From contig JAKSNK010000002.1 in the NCBI GenBank assembly GCA_024399835.1, positions 61,284-125,283 of the forward strand: a stretch of 64,000 bases of DNA, given 5' to 3'. Of the stretch, positions 45,523 through 52,900 are shown in pieces. The notes beneath the pieces are model-generated. The model was not told where the DNA came from, did not search any database, and saw nothing but the letters and a program-made list of their open reading frames with translations. The position numbers and the translations under genes are program-made. Position 1 is the first letter of the stretch; each line of letters opens with the position of its first letter. The DNA is from Paludibacteraceae bacterium (GTDB taxonomy: Bacteria; Bacteroidota; Bacteroidia; Bacteroidales; Paludibacteraceae).

Positions 45523-46644
45523 ATGAATCCATTTAATGTTTACAATTTGTTTAATGTCACTCCGGTTTCTGCGCATGGTTGTACGATTAAGGATGATAAG
45601 GGTCAAGAATTTTTAGACATGTATGCCGGTAATGCCGTTATGAATATCGGTCATAGTCATCCGAAGTATATTCAGGCAGTAACCGATCAGCTACAGCAGT
45701 TGACTTATTGTAGCAATATGGTCAAGAACCCTTTGCAGGATCAATTGGCTTTACGGTTGGGCAAGATGACCGGATATGATGACTATTCCTTGTTCCTGTG
45801 CAATAGTGGTGCAGAAGCGGTGGAGAATGCACTCAAATTGGCATCTTTCCATACAGGCAGGCAGCGTGTGATTGCTTTCAAACGAGGGTATCACGGGCGC
45901 ACTTCAGGAGCAGGAGCCGTGACGGATAATCCGTCTATCTCCTCTCTGTTCAATAGGGTGCATAAGGTGATTTTTTTAGACATCAACGATACGGCTACTC
46001 TCAAGAAGGAGTTGGAAACGCAAAAGGTGGCTGCCGTGATTATCGAACCGATACAGGGAACGGGTGGGGTGCATACCCCTCAGCCGGAGTTTATGCAAAC
46101 ATTGGAGTTGGTGTGCCGCCAAACGGAGACCATGCTCATTATGGATGAGATACAAACCGGCTTTGGACGCACAGGCAAATTCTTTGCCCATCAATGGCTG
46201 AATATCCATCCGGACTTAATTTGTATTGGCAAACCGATGGCAAACGGACTGCCTTGCGCAGGAGTCATGATTGCTCCGCATTTTGAGGCGGTTAAGGGAC
46301 GCTTGGGAACTACCCTGGCGGGTAATTATGTGACGATGGCTGCGGCGTTGAGCGTATTGGATGTGTTGGAAAAAGATAATTTAATGGCAAATGCCAAAGC
46401 AATGGGCGATTTCCTGAAAGAGCACATACCTGCCTCTCCGCGTATCAAAGAGGTACGGGGAAAAGGGCTGATGATTGGTATCGAATTCAGAGAATTGGTC
46501 GCTCCTATCCGCCAAAAGTTGCTATACGACAAGCATATTATAACCGGTTCTGCCGGTATGAATGTCATTCGATTGCTGCCACCCTTGTGCATCACGCAAC
46601 AAGAGTGCTATACCTTTATTAATGCATTAAAAGCGGTCCTGTAA
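45523..46644 (+). CDS. argD: Acetylornithine aminotransferase
   Basis: PLP-dependent class III aminotransferase (373 aa) of arginine (and possibly lysine) synthesis. The N-S-G-A-E-A-V-E-N-A-L-K-L motif near 93-105, Y-H-G-R-T, the D-E-I-Q-T-G-F-G-R-T-G PLP motif near 205 and the Schiff-base Lys of C-I-G-K-P-M-A-N-G near 235 are all present. Ends in a terminator that overlaps the stop codon. Other aminotransferases of the group (e.g. GabT) are longer. Confidence 0.88.
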   Translation: MNPFNVYNLFNVTPVSAHGCTIKDDKGQEFLDMYAGNAVMNIGHSHPKYIQAVTDQLQQLTYCSNMVKNPLQDQLALRLGKMTGYDDYSLFLCNSGAEAVENALKLASFHTGRQRVIAFKRGYHGRTSGAGAVTDNPSISSLFNRVHKVIFLDINDTATLKKELETQKVAAVIIEPIQGTGGVHTPQPEFMQTLELVCRQTETMLIMDEIQTGFGRTGKFFAHQWLNIHPDLICIGKPMANGLPCAGVMIAPHFEAVKGRLGTTLAGNYVTMAAALSVLDVLEKDNLMANAKAMGDFLKEHIPASPRIKEVRGKGLMIGIEFRELVAPIRQKLLYDKHIITGSAGMNVIRLLPPLCITQQECYTFINALKAVL

Positions 46645-46659
46645 GAACCGCTTTTTTTT
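46630..46659 (+). terminator. Bidirectional terminator between argD and the decarboxylase
   Basis: AAGCGGT (46631-46637) pairs with ACCGCTT (46647-46653) and is followed by a run of T. The left arm lies inside the last codons of argD. The reverse strand also ends in TTTT, so it can serve the convergent gene too. Confidence 0.8.
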
Positions 46660-47881
46660 ATTTGTTTTCCGCTTTCAGGTCGGCTATGAAGCGGTCAATC
46701 GCTTCGTGATTGACATGTTGCATTACTACAACATGGGCAAGGTCGCCGCCAAACATGTCGTTGTGTCCGCATGCCAAACTGTATTTATTGACAATGGCTT
46801 GAGAGGGACGGCGGAAGAATATCGTGTTGCTGTATTCGTTGCACCAGCAAGGCCAACCTATCTTGTCCATCTCTGCTTTCATGTATTGTGTGCATTCCAG
46901 CATAGCCGTGGCTTGTTCCGACCATTGTTCGGTGCCGATATGCTTAATCAACCACCAGAATTTTAGGGCTTGTACTGCATCGCGGGAACAATTGATCATC
47001 TTCATATCTGCATTCAGATAGGGAATATCGTAACTGGCTTGCTTGTCATATACTTCGCGAGAGGTGATAAACAGACCTGAAGGACTGTCTATACCGAAGA
47101 ACTTGTGTCCGCTGACAGAGATAGACTGGAAACGCATTTTTTTGCTGTTGACCATATCCTTGTATTGCGTAAAGGGCAGGTAACCGCCGAATAATGCTGC
47201 ATCTACATGGCGATAAACGGGCATGGGATGTTTATCCAATACGGCATTGAGTGCCTCCATGTCGTCAATAGCACCCTTGAAAGTGGAGCCCATAGCATAG
47301 ACAACCAGGCAGGGACGACTGGGGTCTAACTGCTTCTCCAGGTCTTCAGGCGACATGCGTCCCATACTGTCCGTTTTGATTAAGCGCAACTCAAGGTTCT
47401 GCAAGTCGCACAGACGGGCATTGGAATAGTGGGCTTCGTCAGATACATATACGATAGGCAGTTGACCTGTCTGCATTTGCAATAAATTGGCACCGAAATA
47501 GATACCATGATTATTACCGTCTGTGCCGCTATTGGTGATGATGCCCCACAGGTTGTCTTTATCAAAGCCGTACATCGGACCAAAATATTCCAGTACTTCC
47601 ACTTCGAAAGGATGGGTACTCAACAGATATGAACTTTGTTCCCACGGGTCGCCTACATTGTTCATGTTAACGGTGTCCAAGCCGGAATTGATATACCAAC
47701 GGTAAAACTCGTGCAAGGCACTGCGTTGATTGACCGGATAGCCAAATGCATTCGGGTGCAGTTGGTGGCATTGAGCCACTAATTGGTCTAATTCGGGACA
47801 TGTGTCAATAGGGTTACATTGATGTTTACCACATCCAAACAAAACAATGGCTGTCGCCAATAGGATAATTGATCTTTTCAT
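46658..47881 (-). CDS. PLP-dependent histidine-decarboxylase-like protein with lipoprotein signal
   Basis: A 407-aa group II PLP decarboxylase, closest in motifs to bacterial histidine decarboxylases. His151 (D-E-A-H-Y-S) stacks on PLP, Asp227 (H-V-D-A-A) pairs the pyridine N, and Lys260 (S-G-H-K-F-F-G) is the Schiff base. The N-terminus is unusual: M-K-R-S-I-I-L-L-A-T-A-I-V-L-F-G-C-G is a lipoprotein signal peptide with Cys17 in the lipobox. The enzyme would thus be anchored outside the cytoplasm. A histamine- or other amine-forming activity is possible but substrate is inferred. No permease is adjacent. The promoter (47907-47938) is interleaved with the divergent outer-membrane gene. Confidence 0.85.
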   Translation of the reverse strand: MKRSIILLATAIVLFGCGKHQCNPIDTCPELDQLVAQCHQLHPNAFGYPVNQRSALHEFYRWYINSGLDTVNMNNVGDPWEQSSYLLSTHPFEVEVLEYFGPMYGFDKDNLWGIITNSGTDGNNHGIYFGANLLQMQTGQLPIVYVSDEAHYSNARLCDLQNLELRLIKTDSMGRMSPEDLEKQLDPSRPCLVVYAMGSTFKGAIDDMEALNAVLDKHPMPVYRHVDAALFGGYLPFTQYKDMVNSKKMRFQSISVSGHKFFGIDSPSGLFITSREVYDKQASYDIPYLNADMKMINCSRDAVQALKFWWLIKHIGTEQWSEQATAMLECTQYMKAEMDKIGWPCWCNEYSNTIFFRRPSQAIVNKYSLACGHNDMFGGDLAHVVVMQHVNHEAIDRFIADLKAENK

Positions 47882-47906
47882 ACGATGAATTGTTTATTTG
47901 AGTACA

Positions 47907-47938
47907 CAAAATTACAAAAAATTATTGATTTATGCAAA
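47907..47938 (-). promoter_or_regulatory. Promoter of the decarboxylase gene
   Basis: Minus strand: TTTG (47935-47938), 20-bp spacer, TAATTTTG (47907-47914). The -33 box lies 5 bp from the -33 box of the divergent gene. Confidence 0.75.
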
Positions 47939-47942
47939 TATT

Positions 47943-47974
47943 TTTGCTTATGTCAGAAAAAAACTGTAATTTTG
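47943..47974 (+). promoter_or_regulatory. Promoter of the outer-membrane protein gene
   Basis: TTTG (47943-47946, extended TTTGCTTATG), 20-bp spacer, TAATTTTG (47967-47974). 24 bp before the ATG at 47998. Back-to-back with the decarboxylase promoter. Confidence 0.75.
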
Positions 47975-47997
47975 TACCGTATTTAGCGAATAATTAT

Positions 47998-48666
47998 ATG
48001 AAAAAGAAACTTTTGGTGTCTTTCTTGCTTTTGAGCAGTATGTTTTTGTCGGCTCATGACTATCAGCATGGTTTTGGTCTAAATATCGGTTCTCAATACG
48101 GCTTGACATACAAGGGGTTTATTTTTGGCAGAAATGATTTGGCGTTGCAGGTAGATGCCGGTATCAATCTGTGGGGTACTGCCGGTATGGCAAATCATCA
48201 GGTCAAGAATTTGGATACGGGTTCGATGACCAAGCGCCGTGATTCGTTTACCAGCATGGCTGCGTATGACCTGCAGATTAACCCGAATATCCTGTACCAG
48301 CGTGTATTCAAGGACGCTGATTTTGGTACTGCCTCCTGGTATGTGGGCGGCGGTGTGAATATCGGATATATGCGCCAGAGCGAAAAAGCACAAATCAGAC
48401 ACGAAGATTGGGATTATTTCCCCATGATGATAGGCAAGGCGATGCGGGGCAAAGCCGGTGTGAATGCAATCGCCGGTGTCGAGTTACATTTCCGCAAAGT
48501 GCCTATGACTCTCAGTTTCGATTATCGCCCCGGATACGGTATAGGGTGGGCGTACGAGACATACGAGCATTACAAGAATATGCTGCAACTGCATTTCTAC
48601 GATTGGTCGTTGGCGGTCGGGCTGAGATATAGTTTTAATAGCAAACACAATTCATTAACCAAATAA
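47998..48666 (+). CDS. Outer-membrane beta-barrel-like protein
   Basis: A 222-aa protein with a signal peptide (residues 1-19; M-K-K-K-L-L-V-S-F-L-L-L, cleaved after S-A-H). Alternating amphipathic strands and terminal aromatic residues follow, typical of an 8- to 10-strand barrel (e.g. W-Y-V-G-G-G-V-N-I-G-Y near 120). The last residues before a short tail are L-A-V-G-L-R-Y-S-F. I recognise no family. An in-frame ATG at 47932 would precede the promoter, so 47998 is used. 12 bp upstream of the lipoprotein gene. Confidence 0.7.
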   Translation: MKKKLLVSFLLLSSMFLSAHDYQHGFGLNIGSQYGLTYKGFIFGRNDLALQVDAGINLWGTAGMANHQVKNLDTGSMTKRRDSFTSMAAYDLQINPNILYQRVFKDADFGTASWYVGGGVNIGYMRQSEKAQIRHEDWDYFPMMIGKAMRGKAGVNAIAGVELHFRKVPMTLSFDYRPGYGIGWAYETYEHYKNMLQLHFYDWSLAVGLRYSFNSKHNSLTK

Positions 48667-48678
48667 ATTTTTACAACA

Positions 48679-49161
48679 ATGAAAAAGATTCTTTTTTACA
48701 CTTTGGCAGCCATGCTGCTTTGCTCATGTGGTATGCAGAACTTTGCAAGTTCTTCCTCTAATGCTGCTCCGGCTGCAACATCTGCCACTACTCTCTCTAC
48801 CGGCAATGACGGTGCTTCCGCCGGCCGTGCTTTACGCGCTTTGTACACCAGTTACAAGGCAACCGGCAAGTATGACTATACCGACCTGACCAATATCATG
48901 AATACCATCAGTTTGGTAAATAGTTGCAAAAATCTGAAGACGAATGCCAAAGATAAGGCATATTGGCAGAGTTTTGCCGAAGGGCTGGTTATCGGGTCGG
49001 ATAATCTGGTTACTAACCAAATCTCCAATACCGTGACAACTCAATTGAATAATATCGTGTCGAATATCGATACCGAGAAGATCGAGAGTGCTTCCGAGAA
49101 ACTGGCTGCTACCAAGACGGTTGCCAACGATATCACTTCGCTGTTCAAGCTTTTCCAATAA
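48679..49161 (+). CDS. Putative lipoprotein, helical
   Basis: A 160-aa protein with a lipoprotein signal (M-K-K-I-L-F-Y-T-L-A-A-M-L-L-C-S-C; Cys17). A Ser/Ala/Thr-rich linker (22-45) is followed by a helical domain with Asn/Thr-rich heptads. No family recognised. It lies 12 bp after the outer-membrane gene and probably forms a small envelope operon with it. It converges on the DUF2520-like gene with a 17-bp overlap (49145-49161). Confidence 0.6.
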   Translation: MKKILFYTLAAMLLCSCGMQNFASSSSNAAPAATSATTLSTGNDGASAGRALRALYTSYKATGKYDYTDLTNIMNTISLVNSCKNLKTNAKDKAYWQSFAEGLVIGSDNLVTNQISNTVTTQLNNIVSNIDTEKIESASEKLAATKTVANDITSLFKLFQ

Positions 49162-49852
49162 GCGCACTCAGCGTTTTGTATAACTCTCGCATTTCGTCGC
49201 TTGCCAATAGCGACAGATGATGCGCCATTACCTGCTCGTCTTTCCGACGGGCAGGTCCTGTTTGTGCATCTTCGGGAGATAAAGTGTGCACTTTGTTGGC
49301 TGTCTCGTCTATCAACGGCAGCAGGGCGGTAAAGGGGATATGTGTGCCCTTGAGTTGCTCTGCGGCTAAGCGGTACATCAGATTGGTAAAGTTGTTGCAG
49401 AACACGCCTGCCACATGCAATCGCTCGCGGTCGTGCTGGGATGCTTCATAAATGCACGAACTTAACTGTAGAGCCAAGGTGTAGATGGCACTCACATCGT
49501 CGATGGCTGCCGCCTCTATAAAAATAGGTATATGCGAAAAATCCGTGATGGGCTTGGCTTTGGTGAAGGTCATAAACGGGTAGAAGATACCGCAATGCGG
49601 TTTGTCTTCGCCAAAGACCGTTACCGGCATAGTTCCTGATGTGTGGACATGCAGACAGCGCCGCTCGGTATGTACCCCGTTGATTACATCCTGCAATGCT
49701 TCGTCCCTGACGGCATAGATGTAGCAGTCCGCTTCGGGTAGCGTGTCCAGACCCGTGCGGGAAGAGACGGCTTGGATGTTGATATTTTTAGCAGAAAATG
49801 CCGCCAGCAATGATGTGGCGACATTCCCTTGACCGATAATAACTATTTTCAT
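49145..49852 (-). CDS. Rossmann-like DUF2520 protein
   Basis: A 235-aa protein with an N-terminal Rossmann fold (K-I-V-I-I-G-Q-G-N-V-A-T-S-L, a GxGxxA form) and a C-terminal helical dimerisation domain with N-N-F-T-N-L near residue 160. This is the layout of DUF2520, distantly related to P5C reductase and ketopantoate reductase. The substrate is unknown. The start at 49852 shares ATGA with the yidC stop (49849-49852). A longer in-frame start at 50023 lies inside yidC and is rejected. Confidence 0.8.
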   Translation of the reverse strand: MKIVIIGQGNVATSLLAAFSAKNINIQAVSSRTGLDTLPEADCYIYAVRDEALQDVINGVHTERRCLHVHTSGTMPVTVFGEDKPHCGIFYPFMTFTKAKPITDFSHIPIFIEAAAIDDVSAIYTLALQLSSCIYEASQHDRERLHVAGVFCNNFTNLMYRLAAEQLKGTHIPFTALLPLIDETANKVHTLSPEDAQTGPARRKDEQVMAHHLSLLASDEMRELYKTLSALIGKA

Positions 49853-51771
49853 CTGTATTTTTTTGCTTGTGCTTTGGCGTTCTCGCGAGCCATGCGTTGT
49901 TGCTCCTGTTGCATCTTTTCTAAGCGAGCCATGAACCCGGACTTGGGTTTGCCGGCTTTCTTTTTGGCATTTGCTTCCATTTGTGCCAATAGTTTTTTGT
50001 CGTCTATTGCCCAGCGGAAGCACATCGTTTGCAGAATCGTGAAGCCGAGTGAGATGGTATAGTAGAAACTCAAACCGGCTGCATAGTCGTTAAATATGAA
50101 CAGGAACATGATAGGCATCAGATACATCATCCATTTCATGAACTTCATATTCGGGTCGGTGGCTTGACTTTGCATCGTGATAATGGTATAACCCAAGTTG
50201 GCAACGGTCATGATTAAGCAGAATAGGGACAAGTGGTCGCCAAATAGCGGAATAGGAGTACCCCATGTGAGAATGGCGTCGTATGCCGATAGATCGTCTG
50301 CCCACCACAGGGACTGACCGCGCAACTCGATGGCAATCGGGAAGAACCAGAACATCGCCATCAGGATAGGCATTTGGAATAGCATGGGCAGACACCCGGA
50401 CATGGGACTGACACCGGCGCGGTTGTATAGTTCCATGATGGCTTTTTGGCGCTCTTGCATCTTCTCTGCCGGATATTTGGCATTGATTTCGTCCATTTGC
50501 GGCTTGAGTACACGCATCTTGGCGGACGAACGGTACGAGGCAAAGACGAAGGGAAGAATAATCAGTTTGATGATGAGTGTCATCAGCAGAATGACGATAC
50601 CTATCGGCAAACCGAAGTGTAATAACCAGTCAAATACGGGGAACGAAAAGATTTGGTTAATCCAAATAATCACGCGCCAACCTTGCAGCACTATCTCTTG
50701 CAGGTGAAGTTTGACAAGTTCGTTTTCTGCATTGTCGTCATAGGATTTGAGCAGGTTGTAGTTGTTCGGACCCATGAAGAAACGCATGGATGCGGATTGC
50801 TGGTTGGCAATGTCAAATGCAAGGTTCGCTTTGGTCTGATATGCCTTGATATAGCGTGTGTCCGCTTGTTGCGGAGTCGATTCAAATTCGCAGGACGAGA
50901 ATGCGTCGTTGGCGATTAGGATAGTGGAGAAGAATTGGTCTTTGTATCCTATCCAGCGCACTTTGCCGGATTCGCGTTTGGTGTCGTGTTTGGCTTCGGA
51001 CATGCGCTCCTGGTCCAAACCGGTAGTCATGTATTGCAGATGGGCGTAGCGCTCTTCAAACTTCCTGCCGCGCTCCTGTTGGGGGATGAGTTGACGCCAT
51101 TGCATTTCCAAACTGTTCATGTTCTGTGCCAAAACGAGATTGGCATTGTGGGGAACGATTTGGAAATCGAACATATAGGTGCTGTCGGGTAGGGTATAGA
51201 CGAAGTCGATATAGGCATCTTCTATTTCGCTTTTCAGACGCATGATAACATTTTGGGCATTGGGTTGTATGGGCTCAAAATAGAGGTTGCGTGTCGTCAG
51301 AATACGGTTGTTGGAAGTTATCAGAGTGAAGGACATGTCCGATTCGTCGGCTCTGAATAGTGTCAGGGGGTTGACGGTATCGCCGTATGCTTTGTATTCT
51401 TTGAGTTCGGCTTGTGCGATACGGCCGCCTTTGGCTGCAATGTGAAGGCGCAGTTTGTCGTTCTCTAATATTATTTCTTTATCTTCGCCTTGTGCGGCTG
51501 GTGTGAACGGACCATATACGGCAGATAGTTGGGCGTATAGCATTTCGCCGTCTATAGTGTCTGTAGCCGTTTGTTCGCTGTTGCTACTGATTGTTGCGTT
51601 GATGGAGTCGGACAGGTGTTGTGCTTCCATCTCCATTTGTTGTGCGATACGAATGCTGTCGTTGATGCGTTGTCGCTCAGCCATTTCCTCTTTTGACGGG
51701 CGGTTGAGCATTGAAAATCCTACAATAATTGCGGCTATTAAGAGTAAGCCGATCCAAGAATGTTTATCCAT
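49849..51771 (-). CDS. yidC: Membrane protein insertase YidC
   Basis: A 640-aa Oxa1/YidC-type insertase. The N-terminal helix (7-25) is followed by a large periplasmic beta domain (~50-360) and the five-helix core (~365-590) with P-x-x-x-x-x-S-G-C-L-P-M-L-F-Q-M-P-I. A basic C-terminal tail (K-K-K-A-G-K-P-K-S) is present. It inserts inner-membrane proteins with or after SecYEG. The promoter (51799-51830) lies in an unusual repeated upstream region. ATGA overlap with the DUF2520-like gene. Confidence 0.95.
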   Translation of the reverse strand: MDKHSWIGLLLIAAIIVGFSMLNRPSKEEMAERQRINDSIRIAQQMEMEAQHLSDSINATISSNSEQTATDTIDGEMLYAQLSAVYGPFTPAAQGEDKEIILENDKLRLHIAAKGGRIAQAELKEYKAYGDTVNPLTLFRADESDMSFTLITSNNRILTTRNLYFEPIQPNAQNVIMRLKSEIEDAYIDFVYTLPDSTYMFDFQIVPHNANLVLAQNMNSLEMQWRQLIPQQERGRKFEERYAHLQYMTTGLDQERMSEAKHDTKRESGKVRWIGYKDQFFSTILIANDAFSSCEFESTPQQADTRYIKAYQTKANLAFDIANQQSASMRFFMGPNNYNLLKSYDDNAENELVKLHLQEIVLQGWRVIIWINQIFSFPVFDWLLHFGLPIGIVILLMTLIIKLIILPFVFASYRSSAKMRVLKPQMDEINAKYPAEKMQERQKAIMELYNRAGVSPMSGCLPMLFQMPILMAMFWFFPIAIELRGQSLWWADDLSAYDAILTWGTPIPLFGDHLSLFCLIMTVANLGYTIITMQSQATDPNMKFMKWMMYLMPIMFLFIFNDYAAGLSFYYTISLGFTILQTMCFRWAIDDKKLLAQMEANAKKKAGKPKSGFMARLEKMQQEQQRMARENAKAQAKKYR

Positions 51772-51798
51772 TAGTGCTTATTTTTCCAAATTAGAGTA

Positions 51799-51830
51799 CA
51801 AATATACAACAAAAAATTGGCATACGCAAG
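51799..51830 (-). promoter_or_regulatory. Promoter of yidC
   Basis: Minus strand: CTTG (51827-51830, in CTTGCGTATG), 20-bp spacer, TATATTTG (51799-51806). The region up to 51870 shares most bases with the HAD promoter region. Confidence 0.75.
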
Positions 51831-51899
51831 TTTTAGCGCTACTAAATAGATTTTTAATCTATAAATAGTCATTTTTACCTCTCTCCCCGGTTGCCCTCT

Positions 51900-51967
51900 C
51901 TCTTAATTCTTAGCCACAAGGGCACGATTATCTCATAATTCAAAATTCTTAATTCAATCTCACCCGA
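51900..51967. repeat. Dispersed intergenic repeat, copy 3
   Basis: The 30-base core at 51900-51929 is identical to the core at 27267-27296, with continued similarity to 51967 (TCTCATAATTCAAAATTCT then AATT and AATCTCA). A shorter copy of the core is at 27511-27535. Confidence 0.85.
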
Positions 51968-52117
51968 TTCCCCTCTCTTCTCTCTTAATTCATTACGGTA
52001 GCACTATTAACGATGAGTATGTCTCTGAATGAAAGACGATGCAAAGATACAACAAAAATTGGCTTTTCGTTGGTGCTTATCACCAATGGTGCAAAAATAG
52101 GGAATGTTTACTCTTCT

Positions 52118-52183
52118 ATGAGTTAAGGATGAGTTAAGGATGAGTTAAGGATGAGTTAAGGATGAGTTAAGAATGAGATAAGC
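52118..52183. repeat. 11-bp tandem array
   Basis: Six units of ATGAGTTAAGG (last two with one or two changes) between 52118 and 52183, non-coding. Unit length matches the arrays at 7916-7970 and 61151-61183. Confidence 0.93.
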
Positions 52184-52382
52184 GAACCCAACGCAGGAAA
52201 TAGCGAATTCATGATTTCGTATTTTATGCATTTAGGTACATCACTTGTCGCAAAACGGAGTACGCTTGACAACATTTTAGGCATTTTAGGGGCATCTAAA
52301 CCCATCAAATCGTATTGTTTTGTATTTTGTAACATAATTGATAAAACTCTAACTAATTGATAAATAACATATTAGTTGTTTA

Positions 52383-52556
52383 GCGTTACAGCGTTACGCG
52401 TTAAAATCCAAAAAAATGAAAGGGGTATATCTGACTTTTTCAATCCTATTCTATTATATAACTTATTAATTATTAATATATTATATATTATATATAGGTA
52501 ATGTTAGGAGGTAGGTACCCTTCCAAATTTTAGTTGTCACGCTGTCACGCTGTCAC
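52383..52556. repeat. Imperfect inverted repeat flanking an AT-rich block
   Basis: The left arm (52383-52403) is built of GTTACAGC-like units and the right arm (52536-52556) of GTCACGCT units; the right arm's reverse complement resembles the left arm. They enclose ~130 bp that is nearly pure A/T over 52450-52498. Confidence 0.5.
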
Positions 52557-52900
52557 ACTTAGTTAGTTTTTACAGCCCCAATTCCTTTTTTATCATTTTT
52601 TTGTTCGGTTAAACCATAGAGGGCATTTTTGGGCGTTTTTTTGTCGGTCAAAATAACGATTTGCCAAGTGTCGGTCAACGGTCTACCAACCCTTTGACCT
52701 ATAAAACACCACTTGTTCGGTGTGACGGTTGACAATCGCAATGCACGATTTTTCTTCTTTCAACTCTAAACTCTAAACTAAATCCCCCTCTACTATTCTG
52801 ATTACGAACTTTTTGGGCAAACATTACATCAATCCATGCTTTTTCTTAATTTTATCCTTTGCGGATTATTTCTTTTTCGGATTCATAGATGTGTTAAAGA

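Larger units (their letters stand above)
51772..52900. other. 1.1-kb gene-free, repeat-rich stretch upstream of yidC
   Basis: No protein of recognisable family. In order: yidC promoter and hairpin (51797-51870), dispersed intergenic repeat (51900-51967), six 11-bp tandem units (52118-52183), GTTACAGCG-type repeats (52383-52403), an AT-only palindromic stretch (about 52450-52498) and a GTCACGCT array (52536-52556). A 60-codon minus-strand frame at 52559-52741 looks like chance. Confidence 0.7.

Noticed and set aside
52559-52741. 60-codon minus-strand frame in the gene-free stretch
   Set aside because: Short, no promoter or motif, in a repeat-rich region; most likely chance.
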